A stretch of DNA of 64,000 nucleotides from Ceratothoa steindachneri. Lineage: Eukaryota; Arthropoda; Malacostraca; Isopoda; Cymothoidae. Below are positions 1-12,480 of the stretch, piece by piece. The position numbers and the translations under genes were made by a program. The notes below the pieces were generated by a model, which had not been told where the DNA came from, searched no databases, and saw nothing but the letters and a program-made list of their open reading frames with translations. Each line of letters opens with the position of its first letter. Position 1 is the stretch's first letter. Location of the stretch: contig OZ018330.1 of NCBI GenBank assembly GCA_963969495.1, positions 71,091,637-71,155,636 of the forward strand, written 5' to 3'.

Positions 1-71
1 TTTAAGTCAAAATTTGTAATTAAAGGCCAAATGTCTAAACCAGGATTGATTTGTCTTAGGCTAAATGTTAC

Positions 72-261
72 CTGATCGCTGAAATTGACAATGAGTTTGC
101 CGTTATGTATCTTGAGCAATGGTTCCTCAAGAGCTTGAGAATGATCCTCCTGCGCCAAGTCCTTCCATTCCTGTTCAATGCATGCTGCAGTGTTTTCCAA
201 GTCCTGAAGGAATTCTTCCCAAAACGCCTTAAGGGAAACCACTTCGTCTGTGCCTGATATC
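72..261 (-). CDS. Dynein heavy chain exon (EW...LL.....KL.VNF motif)
   Basis: After one split-codon base the exon reads ISGTDEVVSLKAFWEEFLQD, ENTAACIEQEWKDLAQ and EPLLKIHNGKLIVNFSDQ. This fits the family stretch 'y......e..l...W.......l..pLL......l.VNFd'. The acceptor is TTGATCTAG and the donor is GATCAG|GTAACA. It holds 63 whole codons and ends in phase 0. The intron separating it from the 592-863 exon is only about 330 bp, in contrast to the giant introns upstream. Confidence 0.85.
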
Positions 262-591
262 CTAGATCAAACAAAAACTGGCATGACGAATTGAGGCGGA
301 ATAAGAAAGTGCAAGGTTTCAGTTTATGATAAAACTAAAAATGTACGCGTTTCCAAACACCAAAGAAAAATACTATAGGAATAGCACAAGACCCCCAAAC
401 TTAGAACATATACGGGCAAGGAGAAGAGGAATTGAACAAAACAGTAAAAAATATGAAGGGTGTTAAGAGGAGAGCAGTACTTAAAATATAACGGAATACT
501 TTGTCATAAAGACAAATGATACGGGAGCAAAGAGAACTTTTAAACCAGTTATTTGGCAGGTATATCAAAGAATTCGTTCGAAGGATCTTAC

Positions 592-863
592 GTGTGTTGC
601 GTTAAGAACAACCGATTCATGTTGGACTCCGCACGGGATTTCACTTGCTGGACGAATTTAAGGTTTCCCACTAGAGGCGGAAAATTCTTATACTGGAAAA
701 TCTTGGTCGGAGGAGCAAGAGAAAAGCTTACATCAGAGGGTAGGGATGACTCTTCACTCGTTCCCAAGGTATCCATTTCAGATCGTTTAACTATGCATTC
801 TGATTTCTTGGCTTCTGCTCGTTTGGCAAACTCGTAACTACTTCGCCAATTTTCAAAAATACC
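592..863 (-). CDS. Dynein heavy chain exon (FPPLVGNLKFVQQ motif)
   Basis: The exon reads GIFENWRSSYEFAKRAEAKK, a low-complexity Ser/Glu region, then KNFPPLVGNLKFVQQV and SRAESNMNRLF. The second part matches the conserved 'nmPPvaG.l.W...L..Ri..pm..l' box of the dynein tail. The acceptor is ATATATTGTAG and the donor is CACAC|GTAAGA. It ends with two bases that, with the first base of the 261 exon, make a Thr codon. Its start does not match the upstream exon phase. A downstream AG (GAAGTAG) gives a consistent join if the alternative donor at about 9.88 kb is used. Confidence 0.78.
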
Positions 864-1571
864 CTACAATATATAGATTGATTTTAAGTACCAAATATGA
901 ATTTATTATGAGGTAAAAAACGATTTTCATAGTTAAAGGTTACTACAAAATAAGACAAGCGTTAAAATGATAATGATAATTATTCGACCTAAAAATAATG
1001 TAAAGAGAAAGTTGTCCGATCTAAATATATCAAGATGGAAAATTTGTGTAATCTGAAGAGTAATGTTTACTCAGCGCGTAATTCAGAGGCAGAAATGAGA
1101 AAAACTTAAAGTATAGAAAGGAAAGGGTAAGGGAAAAGAATCAAGGTTGACGATTATAATTAAACGAACCTTGCAAACCGTAAATTGGTTTGCTCACACA
1201 TAAAAGTGTCATAAAAATAGCAATTGTTCATAACACTACCACGCTGCAAATTATAACAATTTAGATTTGAACTATTAAGCTATCCGTTCGATGAACAAAA
1301 TAATATCGGGAAGGTTATAATAAATACAGATTTTACTCTGTACAGTCTCGGGCAGTTGCTCATAGACAATTGATTTTCTACACTCGAATTCTTCAACTTT
1401 CATTTTAACTAAGGAGAAGAAAATGGACGTGGCTAAGCAATGTCAATTGTTTTTTGGCCAATTAATGGAAAGTAGAAAAGTCGGGGTCAATATTTCGAAT
1501 ATTTGGAGTTAGGCTGGGGACAACCCCTTGATATTATGAAAGAAATGTTGCATAAAATATATAGAAGGAGT
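864..1571. other. Intron sequence without recognised feature
   Basis: AT-rich dynein intron sequence between the 592-863 exon and the 5' end of CR1-like copy A. No coding similarity, terminal repeats or microsatellite were seen. A small missing dynein exon, suggested by the phase mismatch, could lie here or between 6.6 and 9.9 kb. Confidence 0.5.
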
Positions 1572-2449
1572 GGTGATGCCCCCTTGTCGTGGGACGAGAG
1601 CTTGTGTGTACTTTGACTTTTCGAGCTATGTCGGCGGGGGTTACTCTCTTCTGGGTGCTCCTGGTAGGGCTTTCCTTGTCGATTTGGTCGGAAACGAGGT
1701 CCCAGACTAAGTGCGTCCTTCCTTACTTTTTTCTATTGTATCTTCCTTTTTCACTTTTATCCTATATCTTCCACTTATTATACAAAAAGAAAACAAAATA
1801 ACCTACTCCTATCATGTCACTCTTACCCTCTTTTACCTCTATCTACCTATAAGGATCTGACAGCTACCTCATGCGTCATTAGAGAGGCTTTGGAACCTCT
1901 ATAAACAACGCCAATCGACGCTCACTGGTTGCGAGAGACTAGGACTAGAGGTGTCCTAGGCGTTGGGGCACGTTGAATGGGATAAGGGTAGTGCCCAGTT
2001 AACCCCTTCCCTGGCACGTAATTATTGACCATTCCCAGAGACCGTTGACGGGTGCCTCTGGTAGCTTCGGTCCGAGGTGACGACCCTTTGTTCCCAGGTT
2101 CGTTGCCAGGCCAATAAAAAGCCTTGGGTTGAGTCTCTTAGTGTGGCGGGATATCCATTGAACGCTGCTCCGAGATCTTGGCCGTTGTGAAAGGAACTAG
2201 TAGAAGTTTAGTACGGGGCGTGTTCAGTTGTTCACCTGGTAAGAAATCGATGGCCCCTTCGGGGACCGTCAGTGCAGCTTGGTTGGGAGCCACAGCACGC
2301 CGAGGTTTAACGACTCGGTCGAACGAACAGCAGCACATGAAGCGTGCCTTCTGAAAGATCCGAAACGTCTCCGATCGATAGGCGAGAGCGACTTACGCAT
2401 GGAGAACTCACCAACCCCCATTTTTTATTATTGAGGCCAGAAGGATAAG

Positions 2450-3670
2450 GGGTGCGTGGACTTCCCGGAAGGATGTTTTTCGAAATGCCACCCGGGAAGT
2501 ATATGCACCGAATGCATTCTTACAGGAGAGGTTCGAGAGGCAGTGGCACACTGCAATGAACTGAAAGATCTCTTCACAACCTCCGAGAAAAAATCTAGGG
2601 CACTGGAAACTAAACTGCTGACCCTAGAAACGGAGCACGCGCTTCAGATTTGGCGTCTCGAAGAGAGAATCCAAGAGCTAGCCTCTAAATTAGAGGCCCA
2701 GTCAGCTCAAGCTCGAGACGAAAGTCCCACTGACTTGGGTGGTTCCGCCGATGAGACTCCGACTTAAGGAGCTGAAACTGCACGGGCAGTGCCACTTCAG
2801 CCATGCGGAGAAACTAAGAAGAGAAAGAAAAAGAAAAAAAGAAGAATAACAACGACCATAATGCAGCTCACTCCAGTGTAGAGGATTCCACCGTTACTAG
2901 TGGGCAAGGGAAAGTGGAAAAAGAAGAAGAGAGAAGAGAAACAGAAGAAAAGAAAAATGAAGATCGTAAAAAAGGGAAAAGAAGGAGAAGAAAGACAAGG
3001 GAAATACGGAGACGAAAGAGAAAAGAGATAAGTCTCTGGCGAAAGAAAAGAGTGCAGACAAATGTGCGAGGGTCAACCTTATTGGGGACTCTCAAGCACG
3101 GGCCCTGCAACCCCTTCGCAGGAGTGTGAAGGTAAGTTTCCTTCCAGGAAGGTAAAACCAGCAGATCAGAGTAGATGCGGAGAAATCTCAGATTTCTGAG
3201 AACTCAGTCGTTGCCCTAATGGTAAGTGGCAATGACCTCTACCTCAGAGGAGGGAGGATAGGCCCCACATAATAGATTCTCAACACAGTCATGGGTGCTG
3301 TGGACGGCTGTGGGCTTAAAACACTCAGACGTGTAGTGGTCGGGATGCTTCAGAAAAAAGGTCTAACCTTAATCGACGCCTGGGAGATTTGTGTACGGCG
3401 GAAGGGGTCTTTTTTGCGGACCCTTACCGCACCTTCTATGGTAGAAACGATCTCTACCAAAGGGATGGAGTACATCTTTCGTTTAAAGGAAAGGCTGTAC
3501 TCTGCAACATGAGACAAGATCTCGTAGAACGGACCCTAAGGAGTGTCAGGCCCAGAGTGAAAGCGGACGTATGCCAGTACACCCGTGTCACTCATGGAAC
3601 AACCTTCTCGGAGGTCGCAAAGAGGGAAGCTTACAAAAAAATAAATAAGCCGGGAAACGAAAAAGCGTAG
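2450..3670 (+). pseudogene. CR1-like ORF1, copy A (zinc finger, coiled coil, SGNH esterase), broken
   Basis: The start codon and the first two finger cysteines are lost in a deletion at about 2,431. Reading begins GCVDFPEGCFSKCHPGSICT, the Cys-rich PHD-like segment, followed by a coiled coil (LETEHALQIWRLEERIQELA), a Lys/Glu-rich linker and an SGNH-hydrolase-like domain. The linker and domain are split over several frames. The last frame keeps GVFFADPYRTFYGRNDL and the block V motif DGVHLSF. In CR1-like elements, ORF1 is known to combine a PHD-type finger and an esterase and is thought to act in RNP formation or membrane interaction. This copy cannot encode a full protein. Confidence 0.75.
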
Positions 3671-3689
3671 GAAGTCCTACACTCAGGAC

Positions 3690-6425
3690 TCCCTGAAAGT
3701 TCTTTTGTTCAAGGCGAGGTCAATCAGGAACAAGTTTCTTGAGCTGCGTGGCCTCGTAGCAACATAAAAACCTGATATGGTGGCCATAATGGAGTCGTGG
3801 ATAAAAACCTCAAGCCGAGATTTTTAAGGTAAATGCACGATTCCCGGTTACCAACTCTTCCAGAAAGATAGACCAGACAAAGAGGGTGGCGGTGTGATGT
3901 TGTATGTCAAGGATACTCTCAACTCGACAGATTGCAACATCGTATCCGACCATGAGCTACTAGGTGTTGACTTAGAGATAGGTGCTGCCAGATACAGGAC
4001 TCTGGTGTTTTACAGACCCCCTACCCAACTCTTAGAATAGGACAGGAGTCTGTACCAGCTGTTGAGCGAACTTGTAAAAGACAGAGTGTGTATCACCATG
4101 GGTGACTTCAATACCCATGTTGACTGGACAACCAGAGAACCCTGTGGCAAGAACGCACTACTCCTGGAGTTCGTGAACAACGAGTTCCTGACTCAATGGG
4201 TGAGAAAGATAACAAGAGGAGATAATATCCTCGACTTGGTTCTCACCTCTGAGGATGACATCGTTGAGGACCTCTCTGTTGGCGAAGAGCTCGATAGCAG
4301 TGACCATCGACGAATTAGATTTGTAGTCAAAGTCCCCAAGGCAGAGCCTGCAACTAGTAAATCGAGTAAACTTGATTTGAGAAGAGCAGACTTTGCAGGT
4401 CTTCATGCTGGACTGACTGACGCGAGGTTAGGAGTGTGCAAAGCTGTTGAAGACTCGTGAAAAAGTTTCAAAACCACATTCATGAGCCTTCAATCGCGTT
4501 TCATCCCTCTGAAATTCCCTCGTTGGTCTTCTATTCAACCAAAGTGGTCTAATCGAGAAATCGGGCAACTGCTTAAGGAGAAGAGAAATGTGTACCGGCA
4601 ATCGAAGATCTCGGCTGACCTTGACGAATCCCGGAGGCTAGCCAGGAGAGTAAAGTCCAGCATAAGGGCGGCTAAGCGGTCTTATGAACTCTAAGTGGCG
4701 AGACTTTGTAAAGAGAATCCCAAGGAGTTCTTTGGATATGTGAACAGCCGTAAACCAATCCATCGAACGATTGGTCCTTTGAGGAATGAGGAGGGGACAT
4801 TAACGCACTAAGATGCAGAAAATGCTAACGTCCTCAACGACTCTTTCTCTTCAGTGTTTACTGAAGAGTGTGGTACCACCCCCCAGCCAACGGATTCCTA
4901 TTCGGGGGAAAAGCTGGAGGATTTGGACTTCACCGAAGGAGAAATAGAAAAGAAGATCACTGACCTAATGACGAATGAGTCACCTGGCCCGGATAGGTTT
5001 CTACCTAAATTGTTGAAAGAAGTGCGCGATCAAGTGTCACGACACCTGAGCGCAATCTTCAACATGTCACCAGGACCGAATGAGTTCCTAGAGACTGGCG
5101 TGAAGCATAGGTGACTCCTATCTTCACGAAAGGAGACCCTAGCCCTAGCCAACCGTCGAACTACCTACCTATCAGTCTGACTTCGATAGTCGGTAAACTC
5201 ATGGAAAGCATCATGGTGGACAAAGTGACGTCGTATTTAGAGTCAAACCTGTTACTGAGGAGTTCCCAGCACGGCTTCCGAAGGCAACGGTCATGTCTGA
5301 TGAACCTTGTGCAATTCTTCCACTTCGTCTTCAGTGAGCACGATCGGGACAGGGCGGTGGATGTGTTCTATTTAAACTTTCAGAAAGCTTTTGATAAGGT
5401 ACCACACTGCCACCTTCTTCGGAAAGTGCAAGCGCTGGGCATTGACGGAAAAGTAGCCGGCTGGATCGAGAACTGGCTAAGTGGCAGACGGCAACGGGTG
5501 GTGCTGAATGGACAGGCTTCTGAGTTACTAGCGGCGTGCCTCAAGGTTTTGTCCTGGGACCACTACTATTCATCATCTATGTCAACGACATGGACGGTGA
5601 CATGGTTGCGAAGATTTCTAAATTTGCCGACGATACCAAACTTGGTATGAACGTTGCAAAGGATGAAAATACTGCCCGCCTGCAGGAAGATCTTGAGAAG
5701 ATTGGGGAGTGGTCGGACCCGTGGCAAATGCCTTTTAACGTGGGGAAATGCAAAGTGATGCATATCGGCCACCGAAACCCTCAATCTCATTATATCCTTA
5801 AGGGCACTGCTCTTGAATCGAGTGACACTGAGAAGGACGTGAGTGTAACTATAACTAGTGATCTCAAGTTCTCGAGGCGGAGAAGAAATCCCAAAGGATG
5901 CTAGGCTATATTAAGCGCCAGCTTGGATATCGGAACAAGGAAATAGTACTCTGTTTGTACAATATATTTGTCCGACTGCACCTAGAGTATGCCGCACAAT
6001 TTTGGAGTCCTTCATTTCGAAAGGACATCGCGAGATTGGAACGCGTGCAAGCCAGGGCAACCAAACTGATTCCCTCTATCAGACATAAAAGTTATGTAGA
6101 TAGATTAAGGGAATTAGATCTTTTCTCGTTTGAAACCCGTAGACTGCGTGGTCAGCTCATCGAAGTTTTCAAAATACTTTGACGGTTTGACAATATTGAC
6201 TGCAGGTATATTTTCAGCCTTAATGAGAGCAGAACAAGAAATCACGGCTTCAAACTTGAACTGAAGTGTTATAACCGCGATCTGTGGGGAAAAAAATTTA
6301 CGTACAGTATCTGCGGTAGCTGGAATGCATTTCCGATGGAGGTTGTCAACAGAAATTCTGTTGACCAGTTCAAGACAAGAAGACTAGACAAAGTCTTGAA
6401 AAGTGGCCATTTAGGGAGGACGTAG
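3690..6425 (+). pseudogene. CR1-like ORF2, copy A (endonuclease and reverse transcriptase), broken
   Basis: The ORF is split into at least six open pieces: 4,062-4,460, 4,482-4,694, 4,854-5,114, 5,111-5,650, 5,536-5,904 and 5,898-6,182. The endonuclease keeps MGDFNTHVDW and DSSDHRR. The reverse transcriptase shows FLNFQKAFDKVPH-like, PQGFVLGPLLFIIYVND and FADDTKLG motifs, so the catalytic Asp pair is retained, followed by a C-terminal RLRELDLFSFETRRLRGQL region. Many frameshifts and stops make it non-functional. The protein would nick target DNA and copy element RNA by target-primed reverse transcription. Confidence 0.85.
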
Positions 6426-6540
6426 GGCAATTGAGCGGGGATGTACCTGCTCGAGAGCTAGTCCAAAGGTACCCTCGTTTAATGGACCGTGAGGTCTTCT
6501 AGGGTACTTATTTTCCTTGTTACCCCGTTTTTGTATATGA

Positions 6541-7341
6541 AGGAATTTTCATTAACCAACAAAACAACGCGACGTTCCGAGCGGAGCTAAGCTCGACTAG
6601 AGGGCAGCTATACTTCATTCAAGTATCTACTTAAGCACTACCTGCACCAAAGTTAATTTTAACTCACTGGTTCACATGGCAAATCAAAACACCTAGGTTT
6701 TATTACTGGGTTTTTATAAGGAATGGGGGTCAAGTGAAATTCGAAAAAATCTGGGTTTGGGGTATATTTTCAAAATTTCTTAAATTACACGTTTTTTTTT
6801 CAAGATATGAACGCTACATAACATTATTTTATTCAAAATTCATATTTATGTTTATAATTTCAAAAAATATGTATCAAATTAAGGTTATTTCTCTGATACT
6901 AACTCATAATTCATCTCTCCTTCTACAGGTTATAACTATCATGGGTACCCACAATTCTCGACGATGATACTTTTGAAGTCTAATAAACTCATTAATTATT
7001 AAAATTATAAAAATAGAGATAGCTATTTTTTTACGTTATTCTAATGCTTGTAGCGTTTGTTTGTTTTGTTAAAACCGAGATTTAAAATTGGGTTTTTTTA
7101 AAATTGGGGTTTGGGGGCTTTTCTAAAATTTTGGAGATTTTGCCAACCCTACCACATGGTCCTTATGTGGTGCAGCAATAGTTTCAAATAATTTATACCC
7201 GGTGTGTTAAAAGAATAAGGGCAGCGTTCCCAAGATGAGGCAAAAGTAGTTTAGTTCTCGCTCCCCTTCTCAATTATAGCCAAAGGAGTTGAAGAAAAAT
7301 GCTCAAACCAAATTATAACTGCGAAATGCAAGCAAATATTA
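6541..7341. other. Intron sequence; possible degenerate repeat ends
   Basis: AT-rich sequence. Stretches near 6,700-6,780 and 7,080-7,150 contain G-rich runs (GGGTTTTT, GGGGTTTGGGGG) and the edge TTTGCCAACCCTA. This could be the end of a non-autonomous DNA element, but no convincing inverted partner was found. Confidence 0.25.
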
Positions 7342-8741
7342 GGTTGAGGAATAAGTTCTTGCGGTTTTTTTAAATGTTGTGTTAATTTAAGTTTTGTTGA
7401 CGTGATTTTTGCACATATTAAGAAACAATAATAAATAATGAGAGCAAAATTTGAAAAGGTTAGGCTACGTCTCTTAACAGCCTAGACTATTAGGCTTTTG
7501 TTTAGGCTACGTCTTGAAGTTGAGTAATAAGTCATTGCGGTTTATTTAAAAGATGTGTTAATTTAATTTTTGTTTTGTACCTTCAAAATGGAATGTCAAG
7601 TTGAAAGAAAGGCGCATTTTCGACACTTGTTGTTATTCATTTTCAATCGAGACGGGAACAATGCAAACGCAGCCAAAGCTCGTCGCGATATTTGTGGTGT
7701 GTACGAAGAAAATGCTTTATCAGAAAGGACAGCTCAATGGTGGGTTTCACGTTTTAAAAACGGTCATTTCAATCTTAATGACGAAGACCGTTCTGGTCGC
7801 CCCATTAAGTTGGATGAAGATCGATTAAACGACCTTCTTCATGAAAATCTTCGTCAATTGACTAGAGAATTGGCTGTAAAATTGGCGTGTGATCAGAAAA
7901 CTGTAGTGAATCACCTTCATTCGATGGGAAAAGTTCAAAAACTCGGTGCATGGGTTCCGCACGCTTTGAATGAAAGCAACAAACTTCAACGCTCCACGAT
8001 TGCCGCAGGTTTGCTTGCTCGTCACAAGGCTACTCGTGGATATAAAGACAGGTTTCTTCACCGCATCATCACTGGCGACGAAAAGTGGTGTGTTTATGTC
8101 AACATGAACCATTGAAAACAATGGCTTAAACCCAATAAAAAACCACTTCCGCGATTAAAGCAAGGACTTCATCCACGAAAGACGATGCTGTGTGTGTGGT
8201 GGGATTATGAAGGCATCATTCTTTATGATCTTCTTGCGAACACTGAGATTGTCAATTCAGAACTTTACGTTCAACAAATGTATCGACTCGCCGAAGCTAT
8301 TCGTGAAAAGCGACCTCATCGACGTTATGGAGTCCTTCTGCAACACGACAATACTTGTTCTCACATTGCCAATTTGACAACAAAAGACGCTATCCAAACG
8401 CTTAATTGGGAAATTCTGCCTCATCCTCAATATTGGTCAGACTTGGTTCCATCGGATTTCCATCTGTTCCGATCGCTCTCCAACAATTTGCGCGGCGTTT
8501 CGTTCAATACTGATGTGGACTTAAGAACCTGGTTAGACGAATTCTTCGAGTCAAAATCCAGAGATTTTTATTGCAGAGGCATCGAAAAACTAGTTGAACG
8601 TTGGAAAAAAGTCGTAAATAACAAGGGAGAATACATTATTGATTAAATTGCATATTGGTTTCAATTAAAAATTAAGTTTTTCTAAAATTGTTAATGGTAA
8701 TGAATAAATTTGATAAAACCGCAAGAACTTATTCCTCAACC
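7342..8741 (+). mobile_element. Mariner element with 27-bp perfect terminal inverted repeats
   Basis: The first 27 bases (7,342-7,368, beginning GGTTGAGGAATAAGTTC) are the exact reverse complement of 8,715-8,741. The left flank is TA; the right flank is AA, consistent with one mutation in a TA target duplication. The element is 1.4 kb and encodes one mariner transposase. A second, diverged copy of the 5' terminal region lies inside it at 7,518-7,575. It is among the youngest-looking DNA transposons in the window. Confidence 0.92.
7588..8646 (+). pseudogene. Mariner transposase with a single nonsense codon
   Basis: This is a cut-and-paste transposase of about 352 codons in one frame with a single in-frame TGA at 8,113-8,115. 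The start chosen is ATG at 7,588 (MECQVERKAHFRH), matching the family N-terminus; an upstream ATG at 7,570 is less likely. The N-terminal half has the helix-turn-helix region (LSERTAQWWVSRFKNG and DRSGRP). The catalytic region shows IITGDEKWCVYVN, LLQHDNTCSH and VPSDFHLF, the mariner D,D,D set. The stop falls where relatives usually have Arg (CGA to TGA). The spacing and all three acidic residues are kept. Similar to insect mariners and to the SETMAR transposase domain. Confidence 0.92.
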
Positions 8742-9895
8742 AAATAATTCAGCCCAAACCATATTTTTAGCTACTTAAATGGATAAAATGAAGACCATCA
8801 ATAGTACTTTTTCCAACAATTTTGTATATAGAGGTTCATTAAGAAATTGGTAAACTTAGGGAAAGTTTAAAGAATAAAAGCTGCAAAATCCAAATAAACT
8901 ATTAATAATTATATAAAGAGAAATTGCAATAAAGTCTCCCGAACCTGCCTTTCGTATCGCTATCTTTGGGCAACTACGACCTGAAAGGAATTGCTTTCAC
9001 TCTTGAACGGGGTAAGGTTTAAGAGAATTCCCAAATTCCCCGTGACTTCTAGTTTCTAGCGCTAGAATTAGTCTATTCTTATAGCCAGTCATTATACTTT
9101 ACCACATCCATAGAGGGAAATCAGAGAGAATTAAACATACTTCAAGTTTCTTTAGCCCCGTACGAAAATGCCCCCGATGGTTACATAAGCTTTCTTTTTT
9201 TTAGTGGAGAAACTTTTTCTTCTCATTAAGATAAAAAAATCATGGAAAACAGAATTCAGCTCTGAATTTATGGAATAAAGAACAGAAACACATTGGAAAA
9301 ATCACTTGGTCAAATGAATGAATTTGAATGAGGGAATCTTGATAAATGATAATCAATTTTAATTAAATAACTTGCCTCCACTTCCATTTTATGGAACCGG
9401 TTTTTTAAATTTCAAAGACTGCCGTGCATTACAAAATATAATAGCTTTTGAAGTATCGAGACAATCAGAAACTAATTACTCATTGGTTGAAAGTAACGGA
9501 GGATCTTTTATGGGGCGGGGGTCGATTATTACAATTCTACTGAACGCACCTTAGTCAATCTCACTTGATCTTCTTAAAAACTTTCATTGCTAAGGAAAGA
9601 CTGGTTTCATTTTTGACTACGGTAAAACCATTCACTTGTGTTAACGCCAATGATATTATGGGATTAGAAAAAATCTTTCCTGTGGCGATAAAACCAAAGA
9701 ACTACATCTTTATATTTAGCTTTATTAGTTTTTTGAAAGGGCATTCTTTGACATCGCCTCCATTTCACTGTTTTCATCCCTTCTATTTACATTTTGCATT
9801 GTCTAAATAGCCACGATTTCGTTTCAAAATTAAAACTATTAATCTGCTGCCTTATCTTTTTTTATTAGCAAGACGACAATTCTACATAGGCGAAC
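8742..9895. other. Intron sequence without recognised feature
   Basis: No similarity, repeat structure or splice-supported exon was recognised. It lies in the dynein intron upstream of the 592-863 exon and is a candidate location for a missed small exon. Confidence 0.4.
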
Positions 9896-10016
9896 CGATA
9901 CTCGCCTTTGCTTCTTCCAATTCAGTTCGAAGGAGTTTCATCAAATGAGGAACGCACTTCAAGTATTCATCTCTGAGAATTGGCCTCTTCAACATAGTCC
10001 CAAGAAGTTCTACAAC
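9896..10016 (-). CDS. Dynein heavy chain exon (MLKRPILRDEY motif)
   Basis: The exon is open in phase 0 and reads VVELLGTMLKRPILRDEYLK, then VPHLMKLLRTELEEAKASI. It corresponds to the dynein tail segment '..ll..l..RP.i.......l..L...l..EL.evk.if'. The acceptor is ATTTTTAAG|GTT. The donor drawn here is ATCG|GTTCGC, leaving one base. An alternative GT fourteen bases further downstream (CCTAT|GTAGAA) would leave two. The phase-1 version does not fit the next exon as drawn, so the donor is uncertain or a small exon lies between 0.9 and 9.9 kb. Confidence 0.78.
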
Positions 10017-10206
10017 CTTAAAAATTGATTATTTAAATTAGACATTTTATCATTTTGCAAAATGTGAGTCATTCGCACTCTCGATTACTGTAGAAGAAAA
10101 AATGATCATCAACCCGTTTCTAAGCGGGTTGTCGCAAATTTATAAAAGTGAATTCGAGTGTATGCATACGAACGAGGCTCGGTGTTTCAAATATCGTATA
10201 TAAAGT

Positions 10207-11039
<833 letters not shown>

Positions 11040-11910
11040 CTTTGAAATGGACAGCTGCAAAGGAGACTACGAAGCCGTGGTTAGCAGAAATGTACACAAA
11101 AGGCGTTCTGACTGCGTCCGTATGCCTGAGTTCAGCCAATAATTGCAAGATAGGGTGATAGAAAACCCAAGCAAGAGTTTCCGGGCTTTTGTAAGAAAGT
11201 TGAGTGTTGGAGTCGCCACACTGAAGCTGCCCCTGAATGAAGACCTTAGCTAACACTCTCAAGGGACTAATTCTGAAAGCCAAGCCCAAGGAGAACCACT
11301 TGAATAAGTTAAGAAGCTCATAAACAAGCTGAATCATCCCGTTGAGCCGGGGACGATCTGGTTCTTCTCAGATGAAAAAAAACTCTACCAGCACCAGTCT
11401 CCCAAACAGAGTACAATACGTGGCTTGCATACAATCCATGTAACGTTCCACGTATCATGAAGACCATATTCCGCCAAACTGGGATGGTATGTGGTTGTGA
11501 GTCCAGTGATGGTGATGCCATGCCATCCCATATGTTTGAGCAGGGTCTTAGGCTCAAATCAGACGGCTATGTATAGCTGCTGGAGATTGTGATCGATTCT
11601 GGGCTGAAAAGGGTTGATATTAGAAAGCCATACCTCCAGAGAGAGTCGGAAGTGATTGTAGCAGAATTTCTACGACTTAACCAGCCCCAATTTCTGGCCT
11701 CCTAGATCTCCTGATTGTGATCCCATGGCGTATTATATGTGAGGCGCGGTTGAGAAAGACCGCTGAGCCTGAGCCAATACACCCAAGGCCAAGCTGGTAG
11801 CCAAGATCATTGATATGTTCCAAGATGTTTCCAGTGAATGACACATGCGTCTTGAGGAACCGTCTTGAGGTCGTGGTGGAAGCTGAGGGCGGCTAATTTG
11901 AGTAAACTGT
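11040..11910 (+). pseudogene. Tc1/mariner-superfamily transposase fossil 1
   Basis: The reading jumps between frames but follows a transposase family known from insects and crustaceans. It reads DYEAVVSRNVHKRRSDCV, RVIENPSKSFRAFVRKLSV, a PGTIWFFSDEKKLY segment, then SHMFEQGLRLKSDGYV and a degenerate QPQFLAS region. The FSDEK segment carries the first catalytic Asp. The copy ends 25 bases before a (TA)n tract at 11,935. No terminal repeats were identified. Many stops make it non-functional. Confidence 0.65.
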
Positions 11911-11930
11911 TGATATTTTTTAAAGATTTT

Positions 11931-11934
<4 letters not shown>

Positions 11935-12003
<69 letters not shown>
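11935..12003. repeat. Microsatellite (TA)n
   Basis: Pure TA tract of about 69 bases adjoining the 3' end of a transposase fossil. Confidence 0.97.
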
Positions 12004-12010
<7 letters not shown>

Positions 12011-12209
12011 ATTAGCTGGGTAATTTGTCACCGTTAACACCCCTAAATTCCAAGCATGTGCTTTGTGTGGAGTCTGTTCTCTCTACTTCTTATCATAGTA
12101 GACTCAGCTGTGCATCTTCCATGAAGGAAGCAATACCATGGCTGAAATCAATTCTCCTAAAAATTGGCAGAAGGAAAACGTTGCCCTTTGGTATTCATGC
12201 CGTGAGTTC

Positions 12210-12480
12210 AAATGAGAAGATCTTCGAGTAATCGATTGGGTGGTTCAAAGGATCAGGAAAGAGTTGGATGAGTCAGGCTGTGATTATGAGGATACGGCGT
12301 TCTAATAGGAAAAGAATCACTTCATTTGTCGCTGAGATCCAAGCCATCATGAACAACGATCCCAGCAAGACAATGATGTCCATAACCAGGGACGAGGGGG
12401 TGTCAGGGTCTCTCATCAGACAGATACTGCTGCTCGTACTCATACAGGAGGGAAAAGGGTAAGGGTCGCAGAAGGGGATA
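12210..12480 (+). pseudogene. Tc1/mariner-superfamily transposase fossil 2, N-terminal part
   Basis: It reads VIDWVVQRIRKELDESGCDY, RRSNRKRITSFVAEIQAI and NNDPSKTMMSITRDEGVSGS. This is the DNA-binding N-terminus of the same family as the 11.0-kb copy, overlapping that copy's start, so it is a separate insertion. It may continue in the C-terminal piece at 13,060-13,610, with about 580 bp inserted between. Confidence 0.6.

Larger units (their letters stand above)
1572..6540 (+). mobile_element. CR1-like LINE copy A, near full length, decayed
   Basis: This is a non-LTR retrotransposon of the same family as copies B (37.0 kb) and C (41.5 kb). It has a 5' UTR of about 850 bp starting GGTGATGCCCCC, a broken ORF1 and a broken ORF2. 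The 3' end matches the other copies (TTTCCTTGTTACCCC, against TTTCCTTGTAACTCC in B and C). Its 5' UTR aligns with copy C at 41,465. No clear target-site duplication was seen. It lies in a dynein intron, on the strand opposite to the host gene. Confidence 0.85.
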
